Positions 23,011 to 32,797 of a DNA stretch of 39,162 nt are shown piece after piece. A model generated the notes under the pieces. The model saw nothing but the letters and a program-made list of their open reading frames with translations, was not told the DNA's origin and made no database searches. Every line of letters starts with the position of its first letter. Positions within the stretch are counted from its first letter, which is position 1. A program made the translations under genes and the position numbers. Source of the DNA: JBGSYJ01 sp041748075. Lineage in GTDB: Bacteria > Acidobacteriota > Thermoanaerobaculia > Gp7-AA8. Location: assembly GCA_041748075.1 (NCBI GenBank), contig JBGTDX010000107.1, forward strand, positions 1 through 39,162, in the 5' to 3' direction.

Positions 23011-25707
23011 ATGGAACAGTCGATCCCCGCGGGAGCCGTGCTTTCCCGCTATCGCGTGGTGGAGCGCATAGGCGCCGGCGGAATGGGTGAGGTCTACAAG
23101 GCGTACGACACTTCGCTCGATCGCAGTGTAGCGCTGAAGATACTCCCACCGGAGCTCGTGTCGCACGAAGACCGGCTCCAGAGATTCGTCCTGGAAGCAA
23201 AGGCTGCCTCCGGTTTGAGCCATCCCAACATCGTGACGATTCATGAAATTGGAAGTTCGACGTTGGAGAGCACTGACGGCGAGCCATCGGCACCATTCCA
23301 CTTCATCGCCATGGAACTGGTCGAGGGGGAAACACTTCGCAAGACGATCTACCGCGAGCGACGGATGCTCCGGCCCCTTCTGGATTACCTGGCCCAGGCG
23401 GCAGACGGGCTAGCGAAAGCACATGCGGCCGGAATCATCCATCGGGATTTGAAGCCGGAAAACATCATGGTCACCGAAGATGGCTTCGCCAAGATTCTCG
23501 ACTTCGGTCTGGCTAAGCTGATCGAACGGAATTCACCGTTGTCGCATGATGGCGACGCCCCGACGGCCGTGCGTGAAAACACACGTGAGGGGATCGTTCT
23601 CGGAACGCTGGGTTACATGTCGCCGGAACAGGTGGAAGCGAAGCCTGTCGACGGAAGATCCGACATCTTTTCGTTCGGGTGCATCCTGTACGAGGCCGTG
23701 ACTCGAAAGAAGCCGTTCACGGCCGATTCCAACGTCGACCTCCTTCACCAGATCCTGCACGACGACCCGGAGCCGATCTCCGACCTCAGTCCCGAAGTTC
23801 CCTGGGAGCTCAGGCGCATCGTCCGCCGTTGCCTGGCGAAGAATCCCGACAAGCGCTATCAGTCGATGAAGGATCTCGCGAACGAGTTGCGAGACCTGGT
23901 CGACGACTACGATCAGCTCACGCCGGGCTCTGGAGCGCGTCCGTTGAGTGACGACTCACGGCAGCGTAAGGAACGCCCGCGAAGCGGATTGATCGCCGGC
24001 GTACTGCTGATCGCCGCCCTCCTTGCGGCCGCCGCCGGAATTCTTCTTTACCTTCGCCACCATCCCCAGCCACCGCCGCAGCTACTGAGTCAGATGAGCA
24101 TCAAGCCGCTCACGTCCAGCGGAAAGGCGATTCGCGGCGCAATCTCACCCGATGGACGCTACCTCGCATACGTTGCCTATGACCGGGGCAGGCGGGCGCT
24201 CTACCTCAAACAGATTGCAAGCGGGAGCGAAGTGCCGGTCATGGCCCCTTCGCCCACGTTGCGCATCGTAGGCCTCACGTTTTCACGCGATGGCAACTAT
24301 CTGTACGTCACGAGCGGAGAGGCGGGTTCGGGAGTCAATACGCTTTCAGTCGTACCGACACTCGGTGGCGCGCCGCGGATGTTGATCAACGATGTGGACA
24401 GCGCAGCCGCCCTCTCGTCCGACGAGACCGAGGCGGCATTCGTTCGCAGGATTTCAGGACGCAGCGAGTTTCATCTGGTGGTGGCAACCCTCGAGGGCGC
24501 GAAGGAACGGGTGATATCCGTTCGCAAAGGTGCCGACTTCTTCACTACCGAGGCACCTGCATGGTCGCCCGACGGAAAGTGGATCGCCATCTCCGGCGGA
24601 TCGAGTGCAGGAGGCATGCGGACCACGATTCTGCTCGTATCTCCCGATGGAAAGGAACAACGCGATCTCGTCAAGGGCGCCTGGTTCGAGACCGGGGGAG
24701 TGGCCTGGCTTCCGGACGGAAGCGGTCTGATCACGACCGGTCTCCAGAGCGAGGGCCCGATCTATCAGGTATGGCTCTTCCCGTTTCCCGATGGCGAGCC
24801 GCGAAGAATTACCAACGATCTGTCCTCTTATCATTATGTATCGGTCTCGGCCGACGGAGAATCGCTCGTGACGGTCGCCGGGGATGAACGACTGGCTCTC
24901 TGGAAGCTGCGTGATGGCACACTGACGAGGCTAACGGCGGAGGGAGAACGCAACGTCCCCCGGGGCTTTCAGCTCCTTCCTGATGGCAGCGTCGTCTATC
25001 AGAGCCTGGCCAGCGGAAACCTCGACATATGGCGTTGGACTCCGGACGGGAATCGACGGCAGCTGACCACGCACCCTCGCGCCGATTACGAGGTCGCCGT
25101 TTCTCCGGACGCCGAGGCTATCTATTTTCTCACCGAGCGAAACGGCGCATCGGAATTCTGGAAGATGGACGTAAACGGAGCAGGCCAGACTTTCGTCGCA
25201 AAGCTGGGAGCCGACGTGCAACCTTCAGTCTCCCCGGATGGACGCTGGCTCCTGTTCTCGATGCTTTCGAAAGTCTGGCGACTTCCCACAGCCGGAGGCG
25301 AGCGCGAGATCGTATCCGAGATCGAGGCATTCCCCCCCGCCTACTCTCCGAACGGCACGATGATCGCGGGATACTTTCGTCTGGCACCGCTGCCTGCGCC
25401 AATGGAGCTGGCGATCATGCCCGCAGATGGTGGGACACCGCTAAGAGTCGGCGAGATCGATCCTCGAGCCATGCCCCGGCGACCGGTACGATGGACCCCG
25501 GATGGCAAGGCTGTGGCGTATGTCCGCATCGACGAGGGTGTCGAAAATATCTGGGGCCAACCGATCGAGGGAGGCGAGCCCTCGAGGCTGACGGACTTCG
25601 ATGGCGGCTACATCGGAAATTTTCGCTGGTCCCGCGATGGCGCTGATCTCTACGTCACCCGCGGCGCGCAGCTTGCCGACATGGTGATGATCAGCAACTT
25701 CCGCTGA
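23011..25707 (+). CDS. Transmembrane Ser/Thr protein kinase with PD40/TolB-type propeller
   Basis: The 898-residue protein begins with a complete Hanks-type kinase: glycine loop GAGGMGEVY (residues 21-29), Lys43 in VALKIL, catalytic HRDLKPEN (Asp146), DFG (Asp164-Gly166) and GTLGYMSPEQ. A single transmembrane helix at about residues 326-348 follows. The outer part is a beta-propeller of PD40/WD40-like repeats (ISPDGRYLAYVAYD, WSPDGKWIAISGG, VSPDGRWLLFS, YSPNGTMIAGYF). The inferred role is sensing at the cell surface and signalling to the cytoplasm. The ATG at 23011 gives the conserved start (MEQSIPAGAVLSRYRVVERIG); an earlier in-frame ATG at 22990 is less likely. There is no clear ribosome site. 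Confidence 0.92.
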   Translation: MEQSIPAGAVLSRYRVVERIGAGGMGEVYKAYDTSLDRSVALKILPPELVSHEDRLQRFVLEAKAASGLSHPNIVTIHEIGSSTLESTDGEPSAPFHFIAMELVEGETLRKTIYRERRMLRPLLDYLAQAADGLAKAHAAGIIHRDLKPENIMVTEDGFAKILDFGLAKLIERNSPLSHDGDAPTAVRENTREGIVLGTLGYMSPEQVEAKPVDGRSDIFSFGCILYEAVTRKKPFTADSNVDLLHQILHDDPEPISDLSPEVPWELRRIVRRCLAKNPDKRYQSMKDLANELRDLVDDYDQLTPGSGARPLSDDSRQRKERPRSGLIAGVLLIAALLAAAAGILLYLRHHPQPPPQLLSQMSIKPLTSSGKAIRGAISPDGRYLAYVAYDRGRRALYLKQIASGSEVPVMAPSPTLRIVGLTFSRDGNYLYVTSGEAGSGVNTLSVVPTLGGAPRMLINDVDSAAALSSDETEAAFVRRISGRSEFHLVVATLEGAKERVISVRKGADFFTTEAPAWSPDGKWIAISGGSSAGGMRTTILLVSPDGKEQRDLVKGAWFETGGVAWLPDGSGLITTGLQSEGPIYQVWLFPFPDGEPRRITNDLSSYHYVSVSADGESLVTVAGDERLALWKLRDGTLTRLTAEGERNVPRGFQLLPDGSVVYQSLASGNLDIWRWTPDGNRRQLTTHPRADYEVAVSPDAEAIYFLTERNGASEFWKMDVNGAGQTFVAKLGADVQPSVSPDGRWLLFSMLSKVWRLPTAGGEREIVSEIEAFPPAYSPNGTMIAGYFRLAPLPAPMELAIMPADGGTPLRVGEIDPRAMPRRPVRWTPDGKAVAYVRIDEGVENIWGQPIEGGEPSRLTDFDGGYIGNFRWSRDGADLYVTRGAQLADMVMISNFR

Positions 25708-25728
25708 AAATCAAATCATGTTCGAGCT

Positions 25729-26541
25729 TCATCCTCCGTCGGCGAATCCCGGATACAGTGCCATGCCGCCGTCGACTACGAGTGTGGTACCCACCACGTA
25801 ATCCGACTCATCCGAGGCGAGCCATACGGCAGCGCGCGCGACGTCTTCCGGCTCGCCGATCCGATCATAGGGAACGAGCTCCATCAGCTCCGCGTAGGCT
25901 TCCGGATCGTCCCATGCCTCCGTGTTGATCGGCGTGCGAATCGCCCCGGGCGCAATGCTGTTGATGCGGATTTTCTCGCCGGCAAACTCCTGCGCCATGC
26001 TCTTCATCATCAGCATCACGCCACCTTTGGAGGCCGCGTAGTTGACGTGGCCGGCCCACGGAATGAACTCGTGCACCGAGCTGATACAGATGATCTTACC
26101 CGCGGACCGCGAGACCGACTCCACGACCCCTCGGCGCTTGAATTCCCGGATTGCCTCCCGCGCGCAGAGGAACTGGCCCGTGAGGTTCACTGCGATGACC
26201 TGGTTCCATTGATCGAGAGTCATTTCGTCGAAGGGCGCATCTTTCTGGATACCCGCGTTCGCGATGAGGATATCGACCGTACCGAGCTCGTCGATGGCGC
26301 GACGGAACATGGAGATGATCTCGTCTTCTTTCGACACGTCAGCGCGGTGCGCGACCGCCTTCGATCCCGCCTTGCGGATCGCCTCGACGACCTCCTCAGC
26401 ATCGGACTCCTCGGAGCGCCAGTTCACCACGACGTCGGCGCCGGCCTCACCCAGCGCGATCGCGATCGCCCGCCCGATCCCTGAGCTCGCTCCGGTGACG
26501 ATCGCTTTCTGTCCGACGAGCAATTTCCCACTTTCTGACAT
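25729..26541 (-). CDS. SDR family oxidoreductase (glucose 1-dehydrogenase-like)
   Basis: The 270-residue classical short-chain dehydrogenase has the cofactor motif TGASSGIGRAI (residues about 17-27), NAGI, the catalytic Ser in ICISSVHE, Tyr and Lys in YAASKGG, and the usual DDPEAYAELMELVPYDRIGEPEDVA segment. The overall wording is closest to glucose 1-dehydrogenases, but substrate assignment by motif alone is unreliable. GGAGGAG precedes the ATG. It is divergent from the large nuclease gene, with a 275-bp spacer that includes an AT-rich block near 26650-26685. Confidence 0.88.
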   Translation of the reverse strand: MSESGKLLVGQKAIVTGASSGIGRAIAIALGEAGADVVVNWRSEESDAEEVVEAIRKAGSKAVAHRADVSKEDEIISMFRRAIDELGTVDILIANAGIQKDAPFDEMTLDQWNQVIAVNLTGQFLCAREAIREFKRRGVVESVSRSAGKIICISSVHEFIPWAGHVNYAASKGGVMLMMKSMAQEFAGEKIRINSIAPGAIRTPINTEAWDDPEAYAELMELVPYDRIGEPEDVARAAVWLASDESDYVVGTTLVVDGGMALYPGFADGG

Positions 26542-26816
26542 GAACTCCTCCCTGGGTGAGCTTGTTCAAACTTCGGACCGACTGCCCGCAATGGGCTCGA
26601 GGCATTGTCTCCGAGCGGACTCCTGCGTGCCATTTAGAGAATGCGGAAGTTTGTGTAAATAAAAAAGAAAGTCTCTTCCTATTATCCGCGCGTGATGGCA
26701 GAATGGCCGCGCCTCAAACATTCACGAATCAAACAGGAAATCTACCTCCCAGACCAGGAAGCGTGCGTCCTGGCTGGGACACTTTTGAACAAAACCCATT
26801 CAGGAGCCCCTCTTCG

Positions 26817-29800
26817 ATGAATATGCGCCGATATCCCATCCTGCTGCTGCTCTGCCTCTCACTCTTTGCAAGCGCCGCCTTCGCGGCATCCGATGTGGTC
26901 ATCAGTCAGGTGTACGGGGGAGGGGGAAACAGCGGGGCCACGCTCACAAATGACTTCATCGAGCTCTTCAATCGCGGCACCGTCCCGGTTAGCCTGACCG
27001 GCTGGTCCGTTCAGTATGCCAGCGCGACCGGCAGCACGTGGCAGGTGACTCCGCTCAGCGGCACGATCGCACCCGGACAGTATTACCTTGTCCAGCAGGC
27101 GGCGGGAGCGGGAGGGACGACGCCGCTTCCTGCTCCGGATGCAACGGGGTCGATCGCAATGGCGGCCACCAATGGCAAAGTCGCCCTCGTCAATTCCACA
27201 TCTGCCCTGAGCGGCACATGCCCGACCGCAGTCGACTTCGTCGGTTTCGGCTCCACTGCCAATTGTTTCGAAGGCGCGGGACCAACGGCGACTCTCAACA
27301 ATACGACCGCCGCGATCCGCGTCCTCAACGGCTGCACGGATACCGACAACAACAGCGCTGACTTCACCACCGGTGCACCCACCCCGCGGAACACCGCGAG
27401 CCCCACGAACCCCTGTACGTCGGGTGGCAACAATCCCCCGACCATCAATGCGCCTGTCAATCCGATCACGACGGTCGAGCAAGACTCCCTGCCGTTCACA
27501 GTCAGTCTCACCGGCAATGACGACGGCGGCGTTTACAACTGGACTGCGACGGAGGAAACCGGAATCGCATCCGTTTCAGTGACCGCGGGCCAGGACGCAC
27601 CGACCGCGACGTTCACGGTTCTTCTGAGCTCAGGGTTCACCGGCACGGCATCTTTCACCGCGAGCCTGTCGGATAATGTGAACACTCCGGTCAGCCAGAC
27701 GGTCAACATCACTGTCACCGCGCCATCGACTGATCCCCCGCCACCGCCGATCGTCATCAGCCAGGTCTACGGCGGCGGCGGAAACTCCGGCGCGACGTTC
27801 ACGCATGACTTCATCGAGTTGTTCAACCCGACGAGCACGACGGTCAACGTCACCGGCTGGTCGGTGCAGTACGCATCTTCTACCGGCACTTCGTGGAATG
27901 TGACGTCGCTGAGCGGCTCGATCCCTCCGGGCCGTTATTATCTCGTGCAGCAGGCAGCAGGTGCGGGCGGCACGACAGCCTTGCCGGCCCCGGACGCAAC
28001 AGGGTCGGCTCCCATGGCGGCAGGCTCCGGTAAGGTCGCTCTGGTGAACTCGGGCGCCCCGCTGACCGGAGCCTGTCCCACCGCCGGCGTCGTCGACTTC
28101 GTCGGCTACGGCGGAGCGAACTGCTTCGAGGGAAGCCTGGCGGCGCCGGCGCCCAGCAACACGAACGCGATCCACCGCGCCCGCGGTGGCTGCCGCGACA
28201 CAGACGACAACCGGGCGGACTTTTCCATCGGCTCGCCGAATCCGCGCAACAGCTCCTCGCCTGAGCGGAGCTGCATCCCGCAGGTGCGGTCCATTCCGGA
28301 GATTCAGGGAAGCGGCGCCAGCTCGCCGTTCGAGGGCGTCGACGTCACGACAACGGGCATCGTGACGGCGCTCAAACAGAACTTCAGCGGCGGCAGCTAC
28401 AGTATCAACGGCTTTTTCATGCAGTCGGCTGTCAGCAACCCGGCGAATCCTGACAGCGACGGCAATCCGGCGACATCCGAAGGAATCTTCGTATTCACCT
28501 CGACGCCGCCTCCGGTCTTCGTCGGTGATGTGGTCACGGTGAATGCCGCCGTGGTCGAGTTCTTCGGCCTGACCCAGCTCAGCGTCTTCGATCCGATCGT
28601 TGTGATCTCGAGCGGCAATCCGCTGCCTCATCCGATCGCGCTCGACAGCACGATCCTCGATCCCGCGGGAACGAGCGACCAGCTCGAGCGTCTCGAGGGA
28701 ATGCGTGTCCACGCGCCGTCGGTGATGTCCGTCTCGCCGACGGACAACTTCGGCGAGATCTACACCGTCCTTGCGGGGGTTCCGCGGACGTTCCGCGAGC
28801 CGGGTATCGAAGTGAGCGCGCCCCTCCCGGACGGCACTCCCTGCTGCGTTCCGCGCTTCGACGGCAACTTCGAGCGCCTGATGATCGACAGCGATGGAAT
28901 CGCCGGGACGAGCCAACTCGTCGTGACGTCGAACGTGACGATCAACGGCGTCATCGGCCCGCTCGACTACTCGTTTGGAAACTACAAAGTCCTTCCCGAA
29001 GGTCCTCTCGACGCGTCCGGGAACATGACGGCGACACCGGTCCCGGCTCCCATGCCGAACGAGTTCACCATCGCCTCGTACAACATGCTGAGCCTGTCCG
29101 CGAGCAACGCGAACTTCAATGACAGGCTCAACAAGGCCTCACTTGCAATCCGCAACCTCATGCGCACGCCCGACATCATCGGCGTCGCGGAGGTCATCAA
29201 CATCGAGACGCTGACGGCTCTCGCGGAGAAGGTGAACAGCGATGCCGTCGCAGCCGGCGATCTCGATCCACGCTACGAAGCGTATCTGCTCGTGGGAAAT
29301 GATCGGTTCCCGAACGAGATCAATGTCGGCCTGCTCGTCCGACTCGAGCGCGTCGAAGTGGTCGAAGTCTTTCAGCGCGGCAAAGGTCTGACCTTCACCA
29401 ACCCGACGACCGGTTCCCAGGACCTGCTGTTCGAACGTCCGCCACTCGTTCTTCGGGCCCGGATTCAGACACCCACCGGATCGAAATTTCCCGTCACCGT
29501 GGTCAGCAACCACCTCCAGTCGCTCATCGATACGGAGCTGACCGACGCCCGCGGTGCCAGACAGAGAGAGAAACGGCGCATCCAGGCGGAATTCACGGCG
29601 AATCTCGCACAGGAGCTCCAGAGCGAGAACCTCGTGCTGGTCGGCGACTTCAATGCGTACCAGTTCAACGATGGCTACGTCGATGTGATCGGAACGATCA
29701 AGGGAACGCCGGCGCCCGCGCATGAAGTCGTGCTCGGGAGCTTCGATCTCGTCGATCCCGACCTCACGGCGCTGGTCGATACCGCCTTCACGGCACCCGG

Positions 29801-30323
29801 CCAGCGGTACTCTTACGTTTTTGGCGGGAACGCCCAGGCGCTCGATCACGTCATCGTCGACAGCGAGATGCTGGCGAGAACCACACGCTACGCGCATGTA
29901 CGGGCCAACGCAGACTTCCCAACCGCGTTCCGCAACGATCCCTCCCGCGTGGAAGGCAGCTCCGATCACGACATGCCGGTCGGCTTCTTCTGCTTCCCGT
30001 TCGAAATCACGAGCGCAGCGGTCGACAAGCCGGTGCTCCGCGTACCCAATCACAATATGGTCGACGTCTATGTCTCCTATACTTTGTCGGACAACTGCTT
30101 CCCGGTGACGATCACACTCAGCGTGACCAGCAACGAAGCTGTCGACGCGCCCGGCACCGGCCACACGGCCCCTGACTGGGAAGTCATTGACGCAAATCGC
30201 GTCCGTGTGCGGGCTGAACGCGCAGGAGGAGGCACAGGCCGTGTCTACACCATCACCATCACGGCGACCGACACGCGGGGACATACCGTCACTGAACAGG
30301 TGACCGTGACCGTTCCGAAGTAG
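26817..30323 (+). CDS. Secreted nuclease with two lamin-tail domains and an EEP catalytic domain (ExeM/NucH-like)
   Basis: The 1168-residue protein has a signal peptide (MNMRRYPILLLLCLSLFASAAFA). Two lamin-tail domains follow (about residues 25-160 and 312-455). Both start VISQVYGGGGNSGAT and share TGWSVQYAS and YYLVQQAAGAGGTT, so one is a copy of the other. An Ig/cadherin-like spacer separates them. An OB-fold-like region (about 490-690) is followed by an endonuclease/exonuclease/phosphatase domain (about 748-1060): IASYNMLSL, DIIGVAEVIN, VVSNHLQS, VGDFNAY, LDHVIVD, SSDHDMPVGF. A C-terminal Ig-like domain ends the chain. Relatives degrade extracellular DNA and take part in biofilm turnover. 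AGGAG (26802-26806) supports the start. A terminator follows at 30343-30369. Confidence 0.9.
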   Translation: MNMRRYPILLLLCLSLFASAAFAASDVVISQVYGGGGNSGATLTNDFIELFNRGTVPVSLTGWSVQYASATGSTWQVTPLSGTIAPGQYYLVQQAAGAGGTTPLPAPDATGSIAMAATNGKVALVNSTSALSGTCPTAVDFVGFGSTANCFEGAGPTATLNNTTAAIRVLNGCTDTDNNSADFTTGAPTPRNTASPTNPCTSGGNNPPTINAPVNPITTVEQDSLPFTVSLTGNDDGGVYNWTATEETGIASVSVTAGQDAPTATFTVLLSSGFTGTASFTASLSDNVNTPVSQTVNITVTAPSTDPPPPPIVISQVYGGGGNSGATFTHDFIELFNPTSTTVNVTGWSVQYASSTGTSWNVTSLSGSIPPGRYYLVQQAAGAGGTTALPAPDATGSAPMAAGSGKVALVNSGAPLTGACPTAGVVDFVGYGGANCFEGSLAAPAPSNTNAIHRARGGCRDTDDNRADFSIGSPNPRNSSSPERSCIPQVRSIPEIQGSGASSPFEGVDVTTTGIVTALKQNFSGGSYSINGFFMQSAVSNPANPDSDGNPATSEGIFVFTSTPPPVFVGDVVTVNAAVVEFFGLTQLSVFDPIVVISSGNPLPHPIALDSTILDPAGTSDQLERLEGMRVHAPSVMSVSPTDNFGEIYTVLAGVPRTFREPGIEVSAPLPDGTPCCVPRFDGNFERLMIDSDGIAGTSQLVVTSNVTINGVIGPLDYSFGNYKVLPEGPLDASGNMTATPVPAPMPNEFTIASYNMLSLSASNANFNDRLNKASLAIRNLMRTPDIIGVAEVINIETLTALAEKVNSDAVAAGDLDPRYEAYLLVGNDRFPNEINVGLLVRLERVEVVEVFQRGKGLTFTNPTTGSQDLLFERPPLVLRARIQTPTGSKFPVTVVSNHLQSLIDTELTDARGARQREKRRIQAEFTANLAQELQSENLVLVGDFNAYQFNDGYVDVIGTIKGTPAPAHEVVLGSFDLVDPDLTALVDTAFTAPGQRYSYVFGGNAQALDHVIVDSEMLARTTRYAHVRANADFPTAFRNDPSRVEGSSDHDMPVGFFCFPFEITSAAVDKPVLRVPNHNMVDVYVSYTLSDNCFPVTITLSVTSNEAVDAPGTGHTAPDWEVIDANRVRVRAERAGGGTGRVYTITITATDTRGHTVTEQVTVTVPK

Positions 30324-30342
30324 TTACTCATCATCGAATGCC

Positions 30343-30369
30343 AAAGGGCGGCCTCCGGGCCGCCCTTTT
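30343..30369 (+). terminator. Rho-independent terminator after the nuclease gene
   Basis: An 8-bp perfect GC stem (30346-30353 with 30358-30365), extended by AAA/TTT pairs, has a TCCG loop and ends in TTTTC. It lies 20 nt beyond the nuclease stop. Confidence 0.88.
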
Positions 30370-30500
30370 CGCTTTTCGGTCGTCGCGCAAGTAGCGGCGG
30401 CTTCCGATCCGCCGTCCTTCGCGTCGTGACGACCTTCCGCGTCCTGGAGCGACTACCTGGGATGAATGCTCCAGACGTCGTAACGCTTCACTCCCGGGAC

Positions 30501-30526
30501 GCGGGACATCGGACGGAATGTCCCGC
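30501..30526. other. Hairpin at the end of the TPR gene
   Basis: A 9-bp perfect stem (30501-30509 with 30518-30526) and 8-nt loop abut the stop codon of the minus-strand TPR gene. There is no T-run, so it may be a repeat or an mRNA-stabilising structure rather than a terminator. The rest of 30370-30500 shows only GC-rich sequence. Confidence 0.5.
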
Positions 30527-32070
30527 TACTGCGAGGCTGTCTGTCCTGACGCGTTTGCCCGGTTCAATCCTTCGACCGAGAGTCTCCGGTTGGGATACCG
30601 CGAAAGCGCGTGCTCGAATTTCGCCGCCGCCTCATCATGCCGGCCCGCCGCGAGCAGCATCTCGCCATACTGTTCATAAGGTGGCTTCACGGTGGCCGGC
30701 GGTCCATACTCGAACACTGCGACATCCTCGAGCGTTGCAGCGCGATCGATGAGCCTCAGCGCTTCATCGCGTTTCCCGGCGGCAAGCTGAACGGCCGCCT
30801 GAAGCTGCAGTTCCATGATCTCAGCCAGGGTCAGCTCTTCGGCCGAAACCGTATCGAGCCTGCTGCCCGTCGTGTCGCCCGAGGCGGCTGACTTTTTCGC
30901 TTCGGCAATGAGCTGACGCAGACTCGACAACGCACTCGAAGCACCTTTCGGGTCGCCGTCATTCAACGCCGCCAGCCCGCGAGCCAGCTCGTGCCCGGCG
31001 AACGGACCAATCATTTTCAGCGTTCCGCGGTCCACAGGCTCACGGCTTTCCGGCAGCGCCGCGAACCCCGTCTCCACCAGCCAGGTCGCGCGCATCATTG
31101 CGAGATGAACCCGTCCGTAACCGCTGCCTCCCTCCGCGACATCGGATTCGATCATCGACATCAGCTTTTTCGCATCCTCGCGGTGCCCCTTCTGCAGGTG
31201 CGCGTACTGGAGCCAGTGCAGCGGATGATAGCCGGATGATCCCTGCTGATGCGCCGTGTGCAGCGAGTCTCTGTTCGACGCAATCCCCTCATCCCACATG
31301 CCGAGGGCGAAGAAGATGTGGGACGGCATGTGCTGGGCGTGAGACGCAGCGGGTGCGATCTTCGAGTAAAGACGTGCGGCCCGCAGTCCCAGCGGGGCGT
31401 GGATCGGGTCGTCGTAGGCGTGAATCATGTAATGCAGCGCGCCGGGATGACGCCTGTTCACTTCGTAGACCTCTTCAGCGATGGCAGCCGCGCGCATGTA
31501 GTTGCGGGTGTCGCGCACGTCGCCTGTGAGACCCAGCAGTGAGAGGGCGTAGAATGCGCGGCCGTCGAGATCGTCGGGGTACTTCTGCGTGATCTGTTCG
31601 AGTGCGGCCGAATACGCTGCGTCACGATCCTGCTTCGAGCCTTCGCCGTAGAGAGTTTCCAGCGCGGCGAGGTAGTCCTTTTCGCGCGCAGTCGGGGCCT
31701 TCGAAGCGCGCTCTGCAGCCGTCGGAGCCAGACGCGCCATCACGGCGCGCGCGGCCTCCGTATCCTGTTCGCGCCAGATCGGATGGTTGTATGTCATCGC
31801 CTCGCCCCAGTAGGCCATCGCGAACGACGGGTCGATTTTCTGCGCATCGCGAAATGCAGCAGCCGAGGAACGGTACTCGAAGCTGTGAAGAAGGAGCATT
31901 CCGCGGATGAACGACTCCTGCGCCTCGGGAGATCCCGAGTTTGCGAACTGAAGGTCTCCCAGGTCGGAAGTGGCTGCGGGAGCTGGAGCGTGATGCTCGT
32001 GCTGCGCGATCGCAGGCGAGACGAGAACACTCAGGCAGAGAGTGATCAGGAGGGATGTGGTGAGTCTCAT
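30526..32070 (-). CDS. Secreted TPR-repeat protein
   Basis: The 514-residue protein has a signal peptide (MRLTTSLLITLCLSVLVSPAIA), a His-rich start of the mature chain (QHEHHAP) and TPR-like helix pairs along its length (SFEYRSSAAAFRDAQKIDPSFAMAYWGEAM; RHPGALHYMIHAYDDPIHA; LLAAGRHDEAAAKFEHALSRYPNR). The conserved GALHYMIHAYDDP and AQHMPSHIFFALGMWDE segments mark a known but unnamed family of exported TPR proteins. AAGGAG precedes the ATG at 32070. A longer in-frame start at 32148 lacks a signal. Confidence 0.8.
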   Translation of the reverse strand: MRLTTSLLITLCLSVLVSPAIAQHEHHAPAPAATSDLGDLQFANSGSPEAQESFIRGMLLLHSFEYRSSAAAFRDAQKIDPSFAMAYWGEAMTYNHPIWREQDTEAARAVMARLAPTAAERASKAPTAREKDYLAALETLYGEGSKQDRDAAYSAALEQITQKYPDDLDGRAFYALSLLGLTGDVRDTRNYMRAAAIAEEVYEVNRRHPGALHYMIHAYDDPIHAPLGLRAARLYSKIAPAASHAQHMPSHIFFALGMWDEGIASNRDSLHTAHQQGSSGYHPLHWLQYAHLQKGHREDAKKLMSMIESDVAEGGSGYGRVHLAMMRATWLVETGFAALPESREPVDRGTLKMIGPFAGHELARGLAALNDGDPKGASSALSSLRQLIAEAKKSAASGDTTGSRLDTVSAEELTLAEIMELQLQAAVQLAAGKRDEALRLIDRAATLEDVAVFEYGPPATVKPPYEQYGEMLLAAGRHDEAAAKFEHALSRYPNRRLSVEGLNRANASGQTASQ

Positions 32071-32154
32071 GGGGCTCCTTCGTTCTGATTGAGCGCAATT
32101 ATAGAGAGCTGAATCGATTTGCTCTGGCATCCTAACGCTGCAGATCATCGCAGC

Positions 32155-32451
32155 TCAATCCGTACTGAACTCTCTTATTGTGGACCCCGTGACGCCGATT
32201 GGAACGTCAGGACCTTCTGACGGCGGCTTGCCGCTCTTCCGGCTGGCCTCGATCTTGTCTTCCCCTTCAGGACTGACGGGCGTCTCGCGGCCGATCTGCA
32301 TCCGCGCGCTTGCGAGATAGACCCGCACACCCTTCTCGGCGTAGATCTGAGCGATCCTGATGGGATCGGCATCGATGACGATGTAGTCGTCGACACGTGT
32401 GGAGTAGATTGCGAAGAGTCCGTTGGCCTGCCTGTCGATTCTCCAGCTCAT
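32155..32451 (-). CDS. Small hypothetical protein
   Basis: A 98-residue protein that I do not recognise (MSWRIDRQANGLFAIYSTRVDDYIVIDADPIRI... ending GVTGSTIREFSTD). The sequence has balanced composition and a plausible beta-alpha start, unlike nearby chance frames. On the minus strand TACAAT (32458-32463) sits exactly 6 nt before the ATG, indicating a leaderless transcript. This supports the gene being real. Confidence 0.6.
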   Translation of the reverse strand: MSWRIDRQANGLFAIYSTRVDDYIVIDADPIRIAQIYAEKGVRVYLASARMQIGRETPVSPEGEDKIEASRKSGKPPSEGPDVPIGVTGSTIREFSTD

Positions 32452-32457
32452 GGGTTC

Positions 32458-32463
32458 ATTGTA
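32458..32463 (-). promoter_or_regulatory. -10 element TACAAT, leaderless start
   Basis: On the minus strand TACAAT is separated by 6 nt from the ATG at 32451. Confidence 0.45.
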
Positions 32464-32521
32464 TCGTTTGAGATTCGACAGAGAGGTTTAGTTGAGAGGA
32501 AGGATTGCGGCCGCGTTCGTG

Positions 32522-32722
32522 CTCTCCCTCTCCCCGCGAAGCCGGGGAGAGGGTGGCGCGCGGCCCTGCGCAGGCTTTGAGGTCTTGCGAGATCGCCGCG
32601 CGCCGGGAGAGGGGCGTTTCGGGCTTGCCGCTTCCCACGCCAGTTGGCTGCATTCGAATTGCTTGCGCCACCCCTCTCCCCTTGCCCCTCTCCCCGTTCA
32701 CACGGGGAGAGGGGAATGCGGC
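32522..32722. repeat. 201-bp dispersed palindromic element, copy 2
   Basis: The length and orientation are the same as for the copy at 16417-16617. The terminal hairpins are conserved (arms around CCTCTCCCCG with loops CGAAG and TTCACA), as is the block TTGCGAGATCG...GGGAGAGGGGCG. The centre (about 32626-32665) differs. It occupies most of the 346 bp between the small hypothetical gene and the next plus-strand gene. No protein is encoded that I recognise. Confidence 0.85.
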
Positions 32723-32797
32723 CTGGCGTCGTTCTCCCTCGCGCTCCGTAGATGTGTCATCCTGACACTGAGGTTCCGGGAGGAGTCGAGGAAACAG

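Noticed and set aside
27630..28916. 428-codon minus-strand frame opposite the nuclease, and a similar one at 29139-30284
   Set aside because: Both are antisense to lamin-tail, OB and EEP domains; extremely Arg/Asp/Val-rich, as expected for shadows.
32757..32766. GTCATCCTGA, resembling the outer end of the 13841-13924 inverted repeat
   Set aside because: Only 10 bases match before divergence and there is no second arm nearby.
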